NCBI GenBank assembly: GCA_028286665.1
Contig: JAQBRD010000026.1
Location: 71,967-107,970, forward strand
Origin: Candidatus Tayloriibacteriota bacterium
GTDB taxonomy: Bacteria; Patescibacteriota; Minisyncoccia; Phycocordibacterales; PALSA-1337
Direction of reading: 5' to 3'
Length of the DNA: 36,004 nucleotides
Position 1 is the stretch's first letter. Each line of letters starts with the position of its first letter. The translations under genes and the position numbers were made by a program. The notes beneath the pieces were generated by a model. It worked only from the letters and a program-made list of their open reading frames with translations. It did not search any database and was not told where the DNA came from. Of this stretch, positions 13,229 to 21,174 are shown piece after piece.

Positions 13229-13900
13229 ATGGAAAAAAAGATCGACAATATGTTCAAGGCCGGTGCGCACTTCGCATTCAGCAAGTCTCGCCGACACCCA
13301 ACAGCAGCGCCATTTATTTTCGGCGTGAAGAATAAGGTTGAAATCTTCGACCTCGAAAAGACCCAGATCGTCCTTGAGAAGGCTCTTGCCTTCATCAGCG
13401 CTCTCGGAAAGGACAAGAAGCCTATCCTCATCGTCGGAGGAAAGAGCGAAGCTCGAAAGGCCGTCGTTGAAGCAGCTACTGCGCTCAACATGCCATTCGT
13501 CGACAAGCGATGGATCGGAGGAACCCTCACGAACTTCCCAGAAATCCGACGCCGCGTCGAGAAGCTCGAAAAGCTCACTGTCGAACGAGAGAAGGGCGAG
13601 CTCGTCAAATACACGAAGAAGGAGCGACTGCTCATCGACCGAGAGATCTCGAACCTCGAGTATATGTTCTCAGGAATCGTCTCATTGAAGGGCATGCCAG
13701 CTGCGCTCATCGTCGTCGACCCGAAGAAAGAGGCTATCGCAGTCAAGGAGGCTCAGGACAAGGGCATTCCAGTCATCGCTATCTCAGGATCCGACTGCAA
13801 CCTCAAAGAAGTCACCTATCCTATCGTCGGAAACGATGCATCTCAGGCAAGCATCGCGTTCTTCATGAGCGAAATCGTGAAGGCGTACAAGGCAGCGTAG
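13229..13900 (+). CDS. rpsB: 30S ribosomal protein uS2
   Basis: The ATG at 13229 gives a 223-residue S2 starting MEKKIDNMFKAGAHFAFSKS. The frame is open further upstream into ung, but the promoter at 13184-13212 and the family's usual N-terminus (AGvHfGh) fix this start. S2 signatures include HPTAAPFIFGVKNKVEIFDLEKT, VDKRWIGGTLTNFPEIRRRV, the basic helical region and PAALIVVDPKKEAIAVKEA. S2 binds late at the 30S head-body junction. Seven of ten Arg codons are CGA and three CGC, an unusual preference for a highly expressed gene. tsf follows, the classical rpsB-tsf pair, separated by a terminator/promoter region. Confidence 0.95.
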   Translation: MEKKIDNMFKAGAHFAFSKSRRHPTAAPFIFGVKNKVEIFDLEKTQIVLEKALAFISALGKDKKPILIVGGKSEARKAVVEAATALNMPFVDKRWIGGTLTNFPEIRRRVEKLEKLTVEREKGELVKYTKKERLLIDREISNLEYMFSGIVSLKGMPAALIVVDPKKEAIAVKEAQDKGIPVIAISGSDCNLKEVTYPIVGNDASQASIAFFMSEIVKAYKAA

Positions 13901-13912
13901 TCTCCCCGTCAT

Positions 13913-13939
13913 GTGTGTTACAATACGTAGCACACTTTT
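13913..13939 (+). terminator. Terminator or attenuator between rpsB and tsf, overlapping a -10 box
   Basis: GTGTGTTAC (13913-13921) pairs with GTAGCACAC (13927-13935), nine pairs including one T-G wobble, loop AATAC, followed by TTTT (13936-13939). The hairpin contains TGT-TACAAT (13916-13924), a good extended -10 for tsf with a leader of about 34 nt. The same bases may therefore end rpsB transcripts and start tsf transcripts. Confidence 0.6.
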
Positions 13940-13964
13940 CGTGTAATTATATTTTTATAATCAT

Positions 13965-14561
13965 ATGGCAACAACTATCACAATAGAGCAGGTAAAGAAT
14001 CTTCGAGATCAGACTGGCATCTCAGTCATGCAGTGCAAGAAAGCGCTCGAAGAAGCCGGCGGTGATACGGAGAAGGCGCTCGTCATCCTCCGAAAGAAGA
14101 GCGGAGAACTCGCTGCGAAGAAGGGCGACCGAACATTCGGCGCCGGATCTGTCCAGGCGTATATTCACGCGACTGGCCAAGTCGGCGCGATGGTCGAACT
14201 CGTCTGCGAGACTGACTTCGTCTCAGGAAATGATGAGTTCAAAACTCTTGCTCGCGACATCGCGATGCATGTGACTGCTTCGAATCCGAAGTTCCTCAAG
14301 AAGGACGATATCGATGAGAAGGCTCGAGAGACAGCGAAGTCCGTCTTCATCGAAGAAGTGAAGAGCAAGCCTGCAGCGATGCAGGAGAAGATCCTCGAAG
14401 GCAAGCTTGCGACCTACTTCGGCGAGATGGTCCTCCTCAACCAGCCATTCATCAAGAACCCCGAACTCACCATCGAAGCGCTCATCGCTGCGGCTGTCCA
14501 GAAATTCGGCGAGAAGATCGAGATCGCTCGATTCACCCGTTTCGCCGTGCTCGAGAAATAA
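13965..14561 (+). CDS. tsf: Elongation factor Ts
   Basis: This 198-residue nucleotide exchange factor for EF-Tu has the N-terminal UBA-like domain with VKNLRDQTGISVMQCKKALEEAGGDTEKAL, then KKGDRTFGAGSVQAYIH and the core motif GAMVELVCETDFVSGNDEF (the TDFV element that inserts into EF-Tu). It is much shorter than E. coli EF-Ts (283) and retains a single compact core repeat, as in several other bacteria. Five of seven Arg codons are CGA. The ATG at 13965 follows an AT-rich leader. Confidence 0.94.
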   Translation: MATTITIEQVKNLRDQTGISVMQCKKALEEAGGDTEKALVILRKKSGELAAKKGDRTFGAGSVQAYIHATGQVGAMVELVCETDFVSGNDEFKTLARDIAMHVTASNPKFLKKDDIDEKARETAKSVFIEEVKSKPAAMQEKILEGKLATYFGEMVLLNQPFIKNPELTIEALIAAAVQKFGEKIEIARFTRFAVLEK

Positions 14562-14564
14562 ACC

Positions 14565-15044
14565 ATGGCTGATGCTGCAATAATCATCTTCATCATTGCG
14601 CTCCTCGGCATCGTGGGCATGATTTTCCTGAAGATGCAGCAGCTCAAGACTGGGCAGAAGTCTGTCCTCTCGAAGCTCGGCGAAGGCGGTGACCATCATG
14701 TGCATGCGGCGTATGACAAGGTCAAGTTCTTCCTCAGCCATATCAATAAGCGCACCGGCATCGCGCTCATGCAGTGGATCGCATTCCATATCCTGAGCTG
14801 GGTGCGAAACCTCTATCTTCGAATCCGCGAGAAGGCGCATCGCCATCCGCACAGCAAGAAGGTCATCGACATGGTCACGGGGAGGGGCGAGGTCAGCAAG
14901 AACAAGGGTTCCTCTTTCTATATCAAGCACATCGCTTCAGAAACGATCAAGCCGAAGCCGCAGCAGTTTCAGGCAAAGGAGCATGTCGCGCCGCATTCCA
15001 TGCCGTCAGCAGCAGACGTAGTTGCTGAAAGTCAGGAAAAATAG
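14565..15044 (+). CDS. Hypothetical single-span membrane protein
   Basis: I do not recognise this 159-residue protein. It begins MADAAIIIFIIALLGIVGMIFL, one N-terminal membrane helix (about residues 4-23), followed by a basic, His-rich cytoplasmic or external part with predicted helices (DKVKFFLSHINKRTGIALMQWIAFHILSWVRNLYLRIREKAHRHP) and a disordered Pro/Ala-rich C-terminus. The start is three bases after the tsf stop, so translation is probably coupled and expression tied to tsf. That position suggests steady expression, but no role can be read. Confidence 0.7.
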   Translation: MADAAIIIFIIALLGIVGMIFLKMQQLKTGQKSVLSKLGEGGDHHVHAAYDKVKFFLSHINKRTGIALMQWIAFHILSWVRNLYLRIREKAHRHPHSKKVIDMVTGRGEVSKNKGSSFYIKHIASETIKPKPQQFQAKEHVAPHSMPSAADVVAESQEK

Positions 15045-15059
15045 TATCTTGTTACATAC

Positions 15060-15132
15060 GCCACCTTAGCTCAGTTGGTAGAGCAACGCTTTTGTAAAGC
15101 GAAGGTCCCCAGTTCGAGCCTGGGAGGTGGCT
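15060..15132 (+). tRNA. tRNA-Thr (anticodon UGU)
   Basis: A 73-nt cloverleaf can be drawn. Acceptor GCCACCT/AGGTGGC has seven pairs. The D arm is GCTC AGTTGGTA GAGC. The anticodon stem is ACGCT/AGCGA with a closing A-A mismatch, loop TTTGTAA and anticodon TGT. The variable loop is AGGTC, and the T arm is CCCAG TTCGAGC CTGGG. The discriminator base is T. CCA is not encoded, so it must be added by a CCA-adding enzyme. The anticodon reads ACA and other ACN codons by wobble. Confidence 0.95.
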
Positions 15133-15153
15133 CTCGAAAGAAAGGCCTAATAT

Positions 15154-15162
15154 TGATATAGT
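15154..15162 (+). promoter_or_regulatory. Extended -10 promoter of pheS
   Basis: TGA-TATAGT (15154-15162), then nine bases to the ATG at 15172, so a leader of about three bases. It places transcription start right before the short form of PheS. Confidence 0.5.
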
Positions 15163-15171
15163 TATACGGCT

Positions 15172-15873
15172 ATGGAAAACAAAAAAGGCCACCTGCACCC
15201 GATGACGCATGTCGTTCGAGAGATCGCGAAGATCTGGAGCGATATGGGTTTTGCAATTGCATCGGGTCCGGAACTCGAGAAGGAATTCTATAACTTCGAC
15301 GGACTCAATATTCCTGCCGATCATCCAGCGCGCGACATGCAGGACACTTTCTGGCTGAAGCCGCTCAGCGACCGTAAGCTCCTCCGCACCCATACGACAT
15401 CACTTACTGCGAGGACGCTCGAAAGCCACAAGGGCCAGTTCCCAGTCCGCCGGATATTTCCCGGCAAGGTATTCCGGAATGAAGCCACTGACGCGACGCA
15501 TGAGGCGCAATTCTTCCAGCTCGACGGCATGTATGTCGACAGGAACGTCTCGCTCTCGCATCTGAAGGGAACGCTCACGCATTTCTTCACCGAGCTTCTC
15601 GGCAAGGACGTCGAGCTGCGATTTCGGCCGAGCTACTTCTCGTTCACCGAGCCGTCAGTCGAGATCGACATAAAGTTCAAAGGAAAGTGGCTCGAAGTGA
15701 TGGGCGGCGGCATGCTCCATCCGAATGTCTTCAAGGCTGCGGGCGTCGATCCGAAGGAATGGTCCGGCTTCGCATTCGGCGGAGGGATCGATCGGCTCAT
15801 CATGATCAAATACGGCATCGACGATATCCGCAATCTGTACTCAGGCGATCTTCGCTTTATCAATCAATTCTAA
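15172..15873 (+). CDS. pheS: Phenylalanyl-tRNA synthetase alpha subunit, short form without N-terminal coiled coil
   Basis: This is a 233-residue catalytic subunit, against about 330-350 in typical bacteria. It starts directly at GHLHPMTHVVREIAKIWSDMGF, the segment that normally follows the N-terminal coiled coil. Class II motif 1 region is GPELEKEFYNFDGLNIPADHPARDMQDTFW. Motif 2 is GKVFRNEATDATHEAQFFQLDGM, and motif 3 is GFAFGGGIDRLIMIKYGI near the C-terminus. The tRNA-binding coiled coil is missing: no open upstream extension exists because tRNA-Thr ends 39 bp before, and a promoter lies in that gap. It forms the alpha2beta2 enzyme with PheT, encoded two genes downstream. Confidence 0.94.
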   Translation: MENKKGHLHPMTHVVREIAKIWSDMGFAIASGPELEKEFYNFDGLNIPADHPARDMQDTFWLKPLSDRKLLRTHTTSLTARTLESHKGQFPVRRIFPGKVFRNEATDATHEAQFFQLDGMYVDRNVSLSHLKGTLTHFFTELLGKDVELRFRPSYFSFTEPSVEIDIKFKGKWLEVMGGGMLHPNVFKAAGVDPKEWSGFAFGGGIDRLIMIKYGIDDIRNLYSGDLRFINQF

Positions 15874-15886
15874 TTTCAAAAAATAT

Positions 15887-16342
15887 ATGATGTCATCAAA
15901 ACCAAACTACAAAGTAGGACTCGATCTTACGAAGGTCGCTCCGCGCAGCCCGAAGGTGAAGATGGGCGGATTCGTCATCATCGGACGAACTATCGACAAG
16001 TGCCGCGCGAAGCTCTGGGGCAATATCGGCGAATATCATTTCGACTGTCCGCTCGACAATATGCTTTTCGGCTTCAAGGGAATCAAGGGCGAGGACTTCA
16101 AGAATTTCGTTGCTGAAGGCCATTCGGATGACGAGATCGTCGCTTGGGTGAAAGAGAACGGCATGCCGAAATCGGATGCTGAAGTCGCAGAGTGGGCAGC
16201 GTCTGCCGAAAAGGTGAACTATGCCGAAAACCCGGACAAGAAAGCGTGGCTTGAAGGAGAGAACGCTCGCCTCGGCCTCGACAAGGACGCGACGCTCTTC
16301 GATATGCTCGACGCTGACGATACGGCAAGCTTCAAGAAATAA
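15887..16342 (+). CDS. DUF5069 domain protein
   Basis: This 151-residue protein begins (after two Met codons) SSKPNYKVGLDLTKVAPRSPKVKMGGFVIIGRT and continues IDKCRAKLWGNIGEYHFDCPLDNMLFGFKGI. This matches the DUF5069 signature (dLt..PRSp...LGGyv.l.R..DKcRA.l.G..GeYh..CPLD), with conserved Cys residues in DKCRA and FDCPLD. The C-terminal part has the helical DDEIVAWVKENG repeat-like element and an acidic tail. Function is unknown to me. The gene sits between pheS and pheT, 13 bp after pheS and 18 bp before pheT, in what must be one operon. Confidence 0.85.
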   Translation: MMSSKPNYKVGLDLTKVAPRSPKVKMGGFVIIGRTIDKCRAKLWGNIGEYHFDCPLDNMLFGFKGIKGEDFKNFVAEGHSDDEIVAWVKENGMPKSDAEVAEWAASAEKVNYAENPDKKAWLEGENARLGLDKDATLFDMLDADDTASFKK

Positions 16343-16360
16343 CATCGCGACGAATATCAC

Positions 16361-18274
16361 ATGAAAACTTCGACCAGCTGGCTCCAGACGTATTTTGAGA
16401 AACCGATCCCGTCGGCTGAAAAGCTTGCGGATCTCTTCACGTTCCACGCGTTCGAAGTGGAGTCATCGGAAATCGTCGGAGGTGATACCGTGCTCGATGT
16501 GAAGGTTCTTCCGGATCGCGCTCATTACGCGCTCTGCCATAAAGGCATCGCGCTCGAAGTCGCTGCGATTACCGGCCTTGCGAGAATTCTTCCGAAGGCT
16601 GCAGCAGTCAACGAGTCTGCTATCCCGGTTTCGCTCACAGTTGAAACAGACCTCTGCCGCCGCTATATCGCCCGAATGATCCGCGACGTGCAGGTCAGCG
16701 ATTCTCCTGCATGGCTCAAGGAAAAGCTCGAAGCTGTCGGTCAGCGCTCGATCAATACTATCGTCGATGCGACGAACTACGTCATGCTCGACGTTGGTCA
16801 GCCGCTCCATGCATTCGATGCTGATAAGGTATCGGGAGGACTCGTCATCCGAGCGGCGCGAGCAGGCGAGAAGGCCGAGACACTCGATGGCAAGATCGTC
16901 GAGCTCGCAGCCGACATGCTCGTCGAGGCAGATGCAGAACGCGTCCTCGCGATCGCCGGCATCAAGGGCGGCAAATACGCCCAGATCGATTCGAATACCA
17001 AAAACATCATCATTATCGCCGGCAATTTCGAGCCGACGACTGTTCGACGCACCTCGACCAAGATCGGCATCAGGACGGATGCTTCGAAGCGCTTCGAGAA
17101 TAACCTGAGCCCTGAGGTCGTCGCTGACGGCATCGCGCATCTTTCGGCGCTCATCGCGAAGCTTTCTCCGGATGCCAAATTCGGTGCAGCTGTAGATCAT
17201 TATCCGAAAGCAGCGCAGCAGACCAAGCTCATCGTGAAGCCGCAGGACATCAGCAATCGTCTTGGCGTCGCTATCTCTGAAAGCGAGATGATCGATATCC
17301 TCGGCCGCCTCGAAGTCGCCGCAGAAAAGATGGGCGACTCGCTCGAGCTTTCGATTCCGCTCTACCGCCGCGACATGGTCATCTTCGAAGACATCGTCGA
17401 AGAAGTCGGCCGCATCTACGGATACGACAAGATCTCGCTCCAGCTTCCTCCGAAGCCTGCTGCCGCGCCTCAAGCCGACAAGTCTTTTTATTATGCTGAA
17501 AAAATAAAGAATACGCTCGTCGACCTCGGTTTCTCCGAAGCATATCTCTATACGCTCGTCGCCAAGGGCGATGTCGAAATCGCATATCCGCTCGCCTCAG
17601 ACAAGAAAGCCCTCCGGACGAATCTCACCGAAGGCATGCAGCGATGCCTCGATCTCAATGTGAAGAATGCGGATCTCCTCGGACTCGATCAGGTGAAGAT
17701 GTTCGAGATCGGCACAGTCTTCAGCGGCGGCCGGGAATACATGTCGCTCGCCATCGGCGCGCAGCAGGTGAAGAAGGTGAAGGGCCAGAAAGGCGAGAAT
17801 CTCGTCGCTGACGCGATTATGGCGATCGAAGCAGGCCTCGGCATCAAGCTCGAGAGCAAGGTTCAGCCATCGCCGGTCGGAGCTACAGCCGAATTCGATC
17901 TCGGAGCGATCATCGCAGGCCTCCCAGGAATCGAGAGCTATGACGATCTCAAGTTCGGCAAGATCCCCGATATCAAATATCAGAAATATTCCCTCTATCC
18001 ATTCATCGTCCGCGACATCGCGCTTTTCACTCCTGACAGCGTCACTGAAGCAGAAGTCTGGGCTGAAATCAAAAAGGGAATCGCAGACGAAGACTCGCTC
18101 GATCTGCTCGCGCGCCATGCGCTCTTCGATGTTTTCAAAAAAGACGGCAAGACCTCATACGCTTTCCGCATGGTCTTCCAGTCCATGACCGAAACGCTCA
18201 CCAACGACGACGTGAATGCGATCATGGAAAAAATCTATTTCCGCGTGAAAGACAAGGGCTGGGAAGTGCGATAA
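16361..18274 (+). CDS. pheT: Phenylalanyl-tRNA synthetase beta subunit lacking the EMAP/OB tRNA-binding domain
   Basis: This 637-residue subunit is shorter than the usual 780-800. The N-terminal B1 part (STSWLQTYFEKPIPSAEKLADLFTFHAFEVE) runs straight into VGGDTVLDVKVLPDRAHYALCHKGIALEVAAITG, so the OB-fold (EMAP-II-like, tRNA_bind) domain normally between them is absent. The B3/B4 editing domain follows (about 105-260, with INTIVDATNYVMLDVGQPLHAFDADK), then B5, the catalytic-like B6/B7 core (around RRDMVIFEDIVEEVGRIYGYDKI) and a C-terminal FDX-ACB anticodon-binding domain from about residue 545 (YPFIVRDIALF). It completes PheRS with PheS. Confidence 0.95.
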   Translation: MKTSTSWLQTYFEKPIPSAEKLADLFTFHAFEVESSEIVGGDTVLDVKVLPDRAHYALCHKGIALEVAAITGLARILPKAAAVNESAIPVSLTVETDLCRRYIARMIRDVQVSDSPAWLKEKLEAVGQRSINTIVDATNYVMLDVGQPLHAFDADKVSGGLVIRAARAGEKAETLDGKIVELAADMLVEADAERVLAIAGIKGGKYAQIDSNTKNIIIIAGNFEPTTVRRTSTKIGIRTDASKRFENNLSPEVVADGIAHLSALIAKLSPDAKFGAAVDHYPKAAQQTKLIVKPQDISNRLGVAISESEMIDILGRLEVAAEKMGDSLELSIPLYRRDMVIFEDIVEEVGRIYGYDKISLQLPPKPAAAPQADKSFYYAEKIKNTLVDLGFSEAYLYTLVAKGDVEIAYPLASDKKALRTNLTEGMQRCLDLNVKNADLLGLDQVKMFEIGTVFSGGREYMSLAIGAQQVKKVKGQKGENLVADAIMAIEAGLGIKLESKVQPSPVGATAEFDLGAIIAGLPGIESYDDLKFGKIPDIKYQKYSLYPFIVRDIALFTPDSVTEAEVWAEIKKGIADEDSLDLLARHALFDVFKKDGKTSYAFRMVFQSMTETLTNDDVNAIMEKIYFRVKDKGWEVR

Positions 18275-18279
18275 ACAAG

Positions 18280-18304
18280 AAAGCCCGACACTAAGTCGGG
18301 CTTT
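18280..18304. terminator. Bidirectional intrinsic terminator
   Basis: AAAGCCCGAC (18280-18289), loop ACTAA, GTCGGGCTTT (18295-18304), then GCTTTAAT. It sits five bases after pheT and faces the convergent gene at 18324. Confidence 0.9.
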
Positions 18305-18323
18305 GCTTTAATCAAACGCTGGG

Positions 18324-18713
18324 TTAAGGTTTTCGAAATACCGCATTTTCAATTTCGCGATACGTCAGTCGAAATAATTCTAAGACATCCGGATACGATA
18401 GCTTCAAATTTTTAGCCAAAGTCTCCAGATTTTTTCTGAGTTCCTCAGTGGGAAATTCTTTCCTGCGAATTACTTCTGCGACGAATATTGCCTTTGATAT
18501 TTCGAACGAACGCTTAGGCTTGAAGCTCCTGTGCACGTTGTCGTTTATGACAGCGTTACAAAAACGATGATATTCAAGCTCGCCCACGTTTGTCGATCTT
18601 GAAAGATTTTTTGCCAGTATTTTCGATTCACGAGAATTAGGCTCCTTCAAAGTCTTCTGGATCAAAAAACTAACGATGTTCAATGTAAGTATTGCTCTTT
18701 GTTCGGATTTCAT
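18324..18713 (-). CDS. Hypothetical protein, accessory
   Basis: I do not recognise this 129-residue, all-helical, basic protein (MKSEQRAILTLNIVSFLIQKT ... YREIENAVFRKP). Segments such as SKAIFVAEVIRRKEFPTEELRKNLETLAKNLKLSYPDVLELF look like a small helical bundle; there is no membrane segment. Codon use is AT-rich and unlike the neighbouring pheT and gyrB, so recent acquisition is possible. Its start has AAGGAAGG 6 nt upstream, one of few good Shine-Dalgarno sequences in the window, and the promoter at 18739-18767 supports expression. Confidence 0.65.
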   Translation of the reverse strand: MKSEQRAILTLNIVSFLIQKTLKEPNSRESKILAKNLSRSTNVGELEYHRFCNAVINDNVHRSFKPKRSFEISKAIFVAEVIRRKEFPTEELRKNLETLAKNLKLSYPDVLELFRLTYREIENAVFRKP

Positions 18714-18738
18714 CTATTTCCTTCCTTTGTTCCATGTG

Positions 18739-18767
18739 ATAATGCCTTATGTAATATGCTTAGTCAA
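18739..18767 (-). promoter_or_regulatory. Promoter of the accessory gene at 18324-18713
   Basis: Minus strand TTGACT (complement of 18762-18767), 17-bp spacer, CATTAT (complement of 18739-18744). The predicted leader is about 18 nt and contains the Shine-Dalgarno-like AAGGAAGG. Confidence 0.6.
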
Positions 18768-18789
18768 GCGTGTTTTAAGCTTATAAATT

Positions 18790-18798
18790 TGCTATAAT
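18790..18798 (+). promoter_or_regulatory. Extended -10 promoter of gyrB
   Basis: TGC-TATAAT at 18790-18798. The predicted start is near 18805, giving a leader of about 50 nt, longer than for most core genes here. Confidence 0.6.
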
Positions 18799-18855
18799 CC
18801 AAAGGCAATAACAGCGCTCAAAAAGCCTCATATAAGCCCAAAAAATCTACCCACA

Positions 18856-21030
18856 ATGGCCAAAGACCTCGAAGAAAAGACAGCGAAGAAGAAAGACAGC
18901 TACGGCGCCGATTCCATCCAGGTGCTCGAAGGGCTTGAACCGGTACGAAAGCGCCCGGGCATGTACATCGGAACCACTGGTCCCGACGGTCTTCATCATC
19001 TCGTCACTGAAATTTTCGATAACTCTCGCGACGAGGCCATGGGCGGCTTTGCCAATGAGATCGAAGTCGCGCTCCTCCCGGGCAATCGCGTTCGAGTCGT
19101 AGACAACGGTCGAGGCATTCCGGTCGACATTCAGAAACAGACGAAGGTTTCAGCTCTTGAAACCATCATGACCGTCCTCCATGCCGGAGGAAAGTTCGGC
19201 GGCGAAGACAGCGGCTACAAAGTCTCCGGAGGTCTCCACGGCGTGGGAGCGTCAGTCGTGAATGCGCTTTCAGTCTATACGCAGGTGGTCGTCCATAAGG
19301 ACGGCGGCATCTACATGCAGGAATATTCGCAGGGAAAGAAGAAAGCTGCGGTGAAAAAGATCGGCAACACAAAGACTCACAATACTATCGTCACCTTCGA
19401 ACCGGATCCGATCATATTCAAGGAGGGTATTATCTTCGATTTCAATCGTGTCGTGAATCACATGCGACAGCAGGCGTATCTCGTGCGAGGCCTCCGCATC
19501 ACCGTCATTGACGCCCGAGAAGGCAAGGACGGCATCCTGAGCGAAAGCAAGCGCAGCAAGGACGGTCGAGTGGAAGTCGATACCGATATCGTCTATCTCC
19601 GCGACCTCTTCCTCCAGGTTCCTTCGCATACCTTCTTCTTCGAAGGAGGCCTTGCGTCGCTCGTGAAGTTCAACAACCAGATTCTGAAGCCGCTCCACAA
19701 GAATATTTTCTATATCGAAAAGAAAGTCGAAGGCGTCGAATCAGTCGAGGTAGCTCTCCAGTATGCCGATGATATTTCATCCCGCATCCTCGCATTCGCA
19801 AACAACATCCACACCCCTGAAGGAGGAACGCACATCACTGGTTTCAAGACCGCTCTTACTCGTACGCTCAATACCTATGCCAAGAAGAACAATATGGCGA
19901 AGGACGGGGAAGACAACTTCACCGGAGATGACGTGCTCGAAGGTCTTACTGCGGTAGTCTCGGTCAAGCTCCAGGAAATCCAGTTCGAAGGCCAGACGAA
20001 GGCGAAGCTCGGTTCAGTCGAAGCGCAATCAGCCGTCGCGACCGTATTCGGCGAATCATTTGCCGCATTCCTCGAAGAGAATCCAGAAGATGCCCGCGCC
20101 ATCATTCAGAAGGTGATTCTCGCCATGAAGGCTCGAAAGGCTGCGAAGGCTGCGAAGGACTCCGTCCTCCGAAAGGGCGCACTCGAAGGCATGACGCTCC
20201 CTGGAAAGCTCGCAGACTGTCAGTCAAGCAACGCTTCAGAATCAGAGCTCTTCATCGTAGAGGGAGACTCTGCAGGAGGTACTGCGAAGACCGGCCGCGA
20301 TCGACGCATCCAGGCCATCCTGCCGCTTCGAGGCAAGATCCTCAACATCGAGCGAGCTCGCCTCGATCGAATGCTCGGCTCTGAGCAGATAAAGAACCTC
20401 GTGCTCGCATTCGGTACCGCGATCGGCGATACCTTCGATATCAGCAAGCTCCGCTATCACAAGATCATCCTCGCGACAGATGCCGACGTCGACGGAGCGC
20501 ATATCCGCACGCTCATTCTCACGCTATTGTACCGATACTTCAAGCCGCTCATCGAAGGAGGTTTTGTCTACATCGCGCAGCCGCCGCTCTACAAGGTGAA
20601 GCGAGGAAAGGAATTGCTCTATTTCTACACGGAAGAAGAAAAGGTGAAAGCCCTCGGCAAGGAAGTTCCTGAGATGAACGAAGTCGACGCGGACATGCTC
20701 ATTGAAAGCGACGACTCTCGAGAACGGCTTCTTGAGAGAGCCGGCACCGATACTGAAGTCGAAGAAATGGATGCGGAAACGGCGAGCGCGATATTGGCGG
20801 GGAAGAAGAGCGTCAAGGTTTCCATCCAGCGCTATAAGGGTCTCGGAGAGATGAATGCCGACGAGCTCTGGGAAACGACGATGGATCCCGAGCGACGAAT
20901 CCTCAAAAAGGTCGCAATCGAGGATGCGCAGGATGCGGACAAGGTCTTCGACATGCTTATGGGGACTGATGTTCCGGCGCGAAAGATGTTCATTCAATCG
21001 AATGCCAAGAAGGCTTCTATTGACATTTAA
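18856..21030 (+). CDS. gyrB: DNA gyrase subunit B
   Basis: This 724-residue type IIA topoisomerase ATPase subunit works with GyrA to introduce negative supercoils. The GHKL ATPase motifs are [16 protein letters not shown] (catalytic Glu near residue 52), [24 protein letters not shown] and [16 protein letters not shown]. The transducer carries the QTK loop ([10 protein letters not shown]). The TOPRIM domain has [20 protein letters not shown] (Glu near residue 470) and [14 protein letters not shown], and the C-terminal part has [19 protein letters not shown] (near 660). The insert around [24 protein letters not shown] is acidic and variable. ParE cannot be fully excluded, but the tail [19 protein letters not shown] fits GyrB. 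Confidence 0.93.
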   Translation: MAKDLEEKTAKKKDSYGADSIQVLEGLEPVRKRPGMYIGTTGPDGLHHLVTEIFDNSRDEAMGGFANEIEVALLPGNRVRVVDNGRGIPVDIQKQTKVSALETIMTVLHAGGKFGGEDSGYKVSGGLHGVGASVVNALSVYTQVVVHKDGGIYMQEYSQGKKKAAVKKIGNTKTHNTIVTFEPDPIIFKEGIIFDFNRVVNHMRQQAYLVRGLRITVIDAREGKDGILSESKRSKDGRVEVDTDIVYLRDLFLQVPSHTFFFEGGLASLVKFNNQILKPLHKNIFYIEKKVEGVESVEVALQYADDISSRILAFANNIHTPEGGTHITGFKTALTRTLNTYAKKNNMAKDGEDNFTGDDVLEGLTAVVSVKLQEIQFEGQTKAKLGSVEAQSAVATVFGESFAAFLEENPEDARAIIQKVILAMKARKAAKAAKDSVLRKGALEGMTLPGKLADCQSSNASESELFIVEGDSAGGTAKTGRDRRIQAILPLRGKILNIERARLDRMLGSEQIKNLVLAFGTAIGDTFDISKLRYHKIILATDADVDGAHIRTLILTLLYRYFKPLIEGGFVYIAQPPLYKVKRGKELLYFYTEEEKVKALGKEVPEMNEVDADMLIESDDSRERLLERAGTDTEVEEMDAETASAILAGKKSVKVSIQRYKGLGEMNADELWETTMDPERRILKKVAIEDAQDADKVFDMLMGTDVPARKMFIQSNAKKASIDI

Positions 21031-21100
21031 TATAGATTTAAGGTAAGTTACTGGTATCTGAGTAGGTATTGAAAACAGGAGAATTTCAGCATATAGAAAG

Positions 21101-21127
21101 GAGGGCCTGTACAGCCCTTGACTTTTT
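21101..21127 (+). terminator. Probable gyrB terminator overlapping the next promoter
   Basis: GAGGGC (21101-21106), loop CTGTACA, GCCCTT (21114-21119), then GACTTTTT. Six pairs including one wobble. The last stem bases TT and the following GACT also form the -35 box TTGACT of the downstream gene. Confidence 0.55.
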
Positions 21128-21146
21128 ATGCTATTACATATATAAT
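21118..21146 (+). promoter_or_regulatory. Promoter of the surface protein gene
   Basis: TTGACT (21118-21123), 17-bp spacer, TATAAT (21141-21146). The predicted start is near 21153, which excludes the upstream in-frame ATG at 21118 and supports the ATG at 21175 with a 22-nt leader. Confidence 0.75.
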
Positions 21147-21174
21147 AACCCGCATAACATTTAAACACATATTT

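Noticed and set aside
21118-21174. N-terminal extension of the surface protein from the ATG at 21118
   Set aside because: The ATG lies at the edge of a TTGACT-17-TATAAT promoter whose predicted start is downstream, and the extension gives an unusual N-terminus before the signal sequence.
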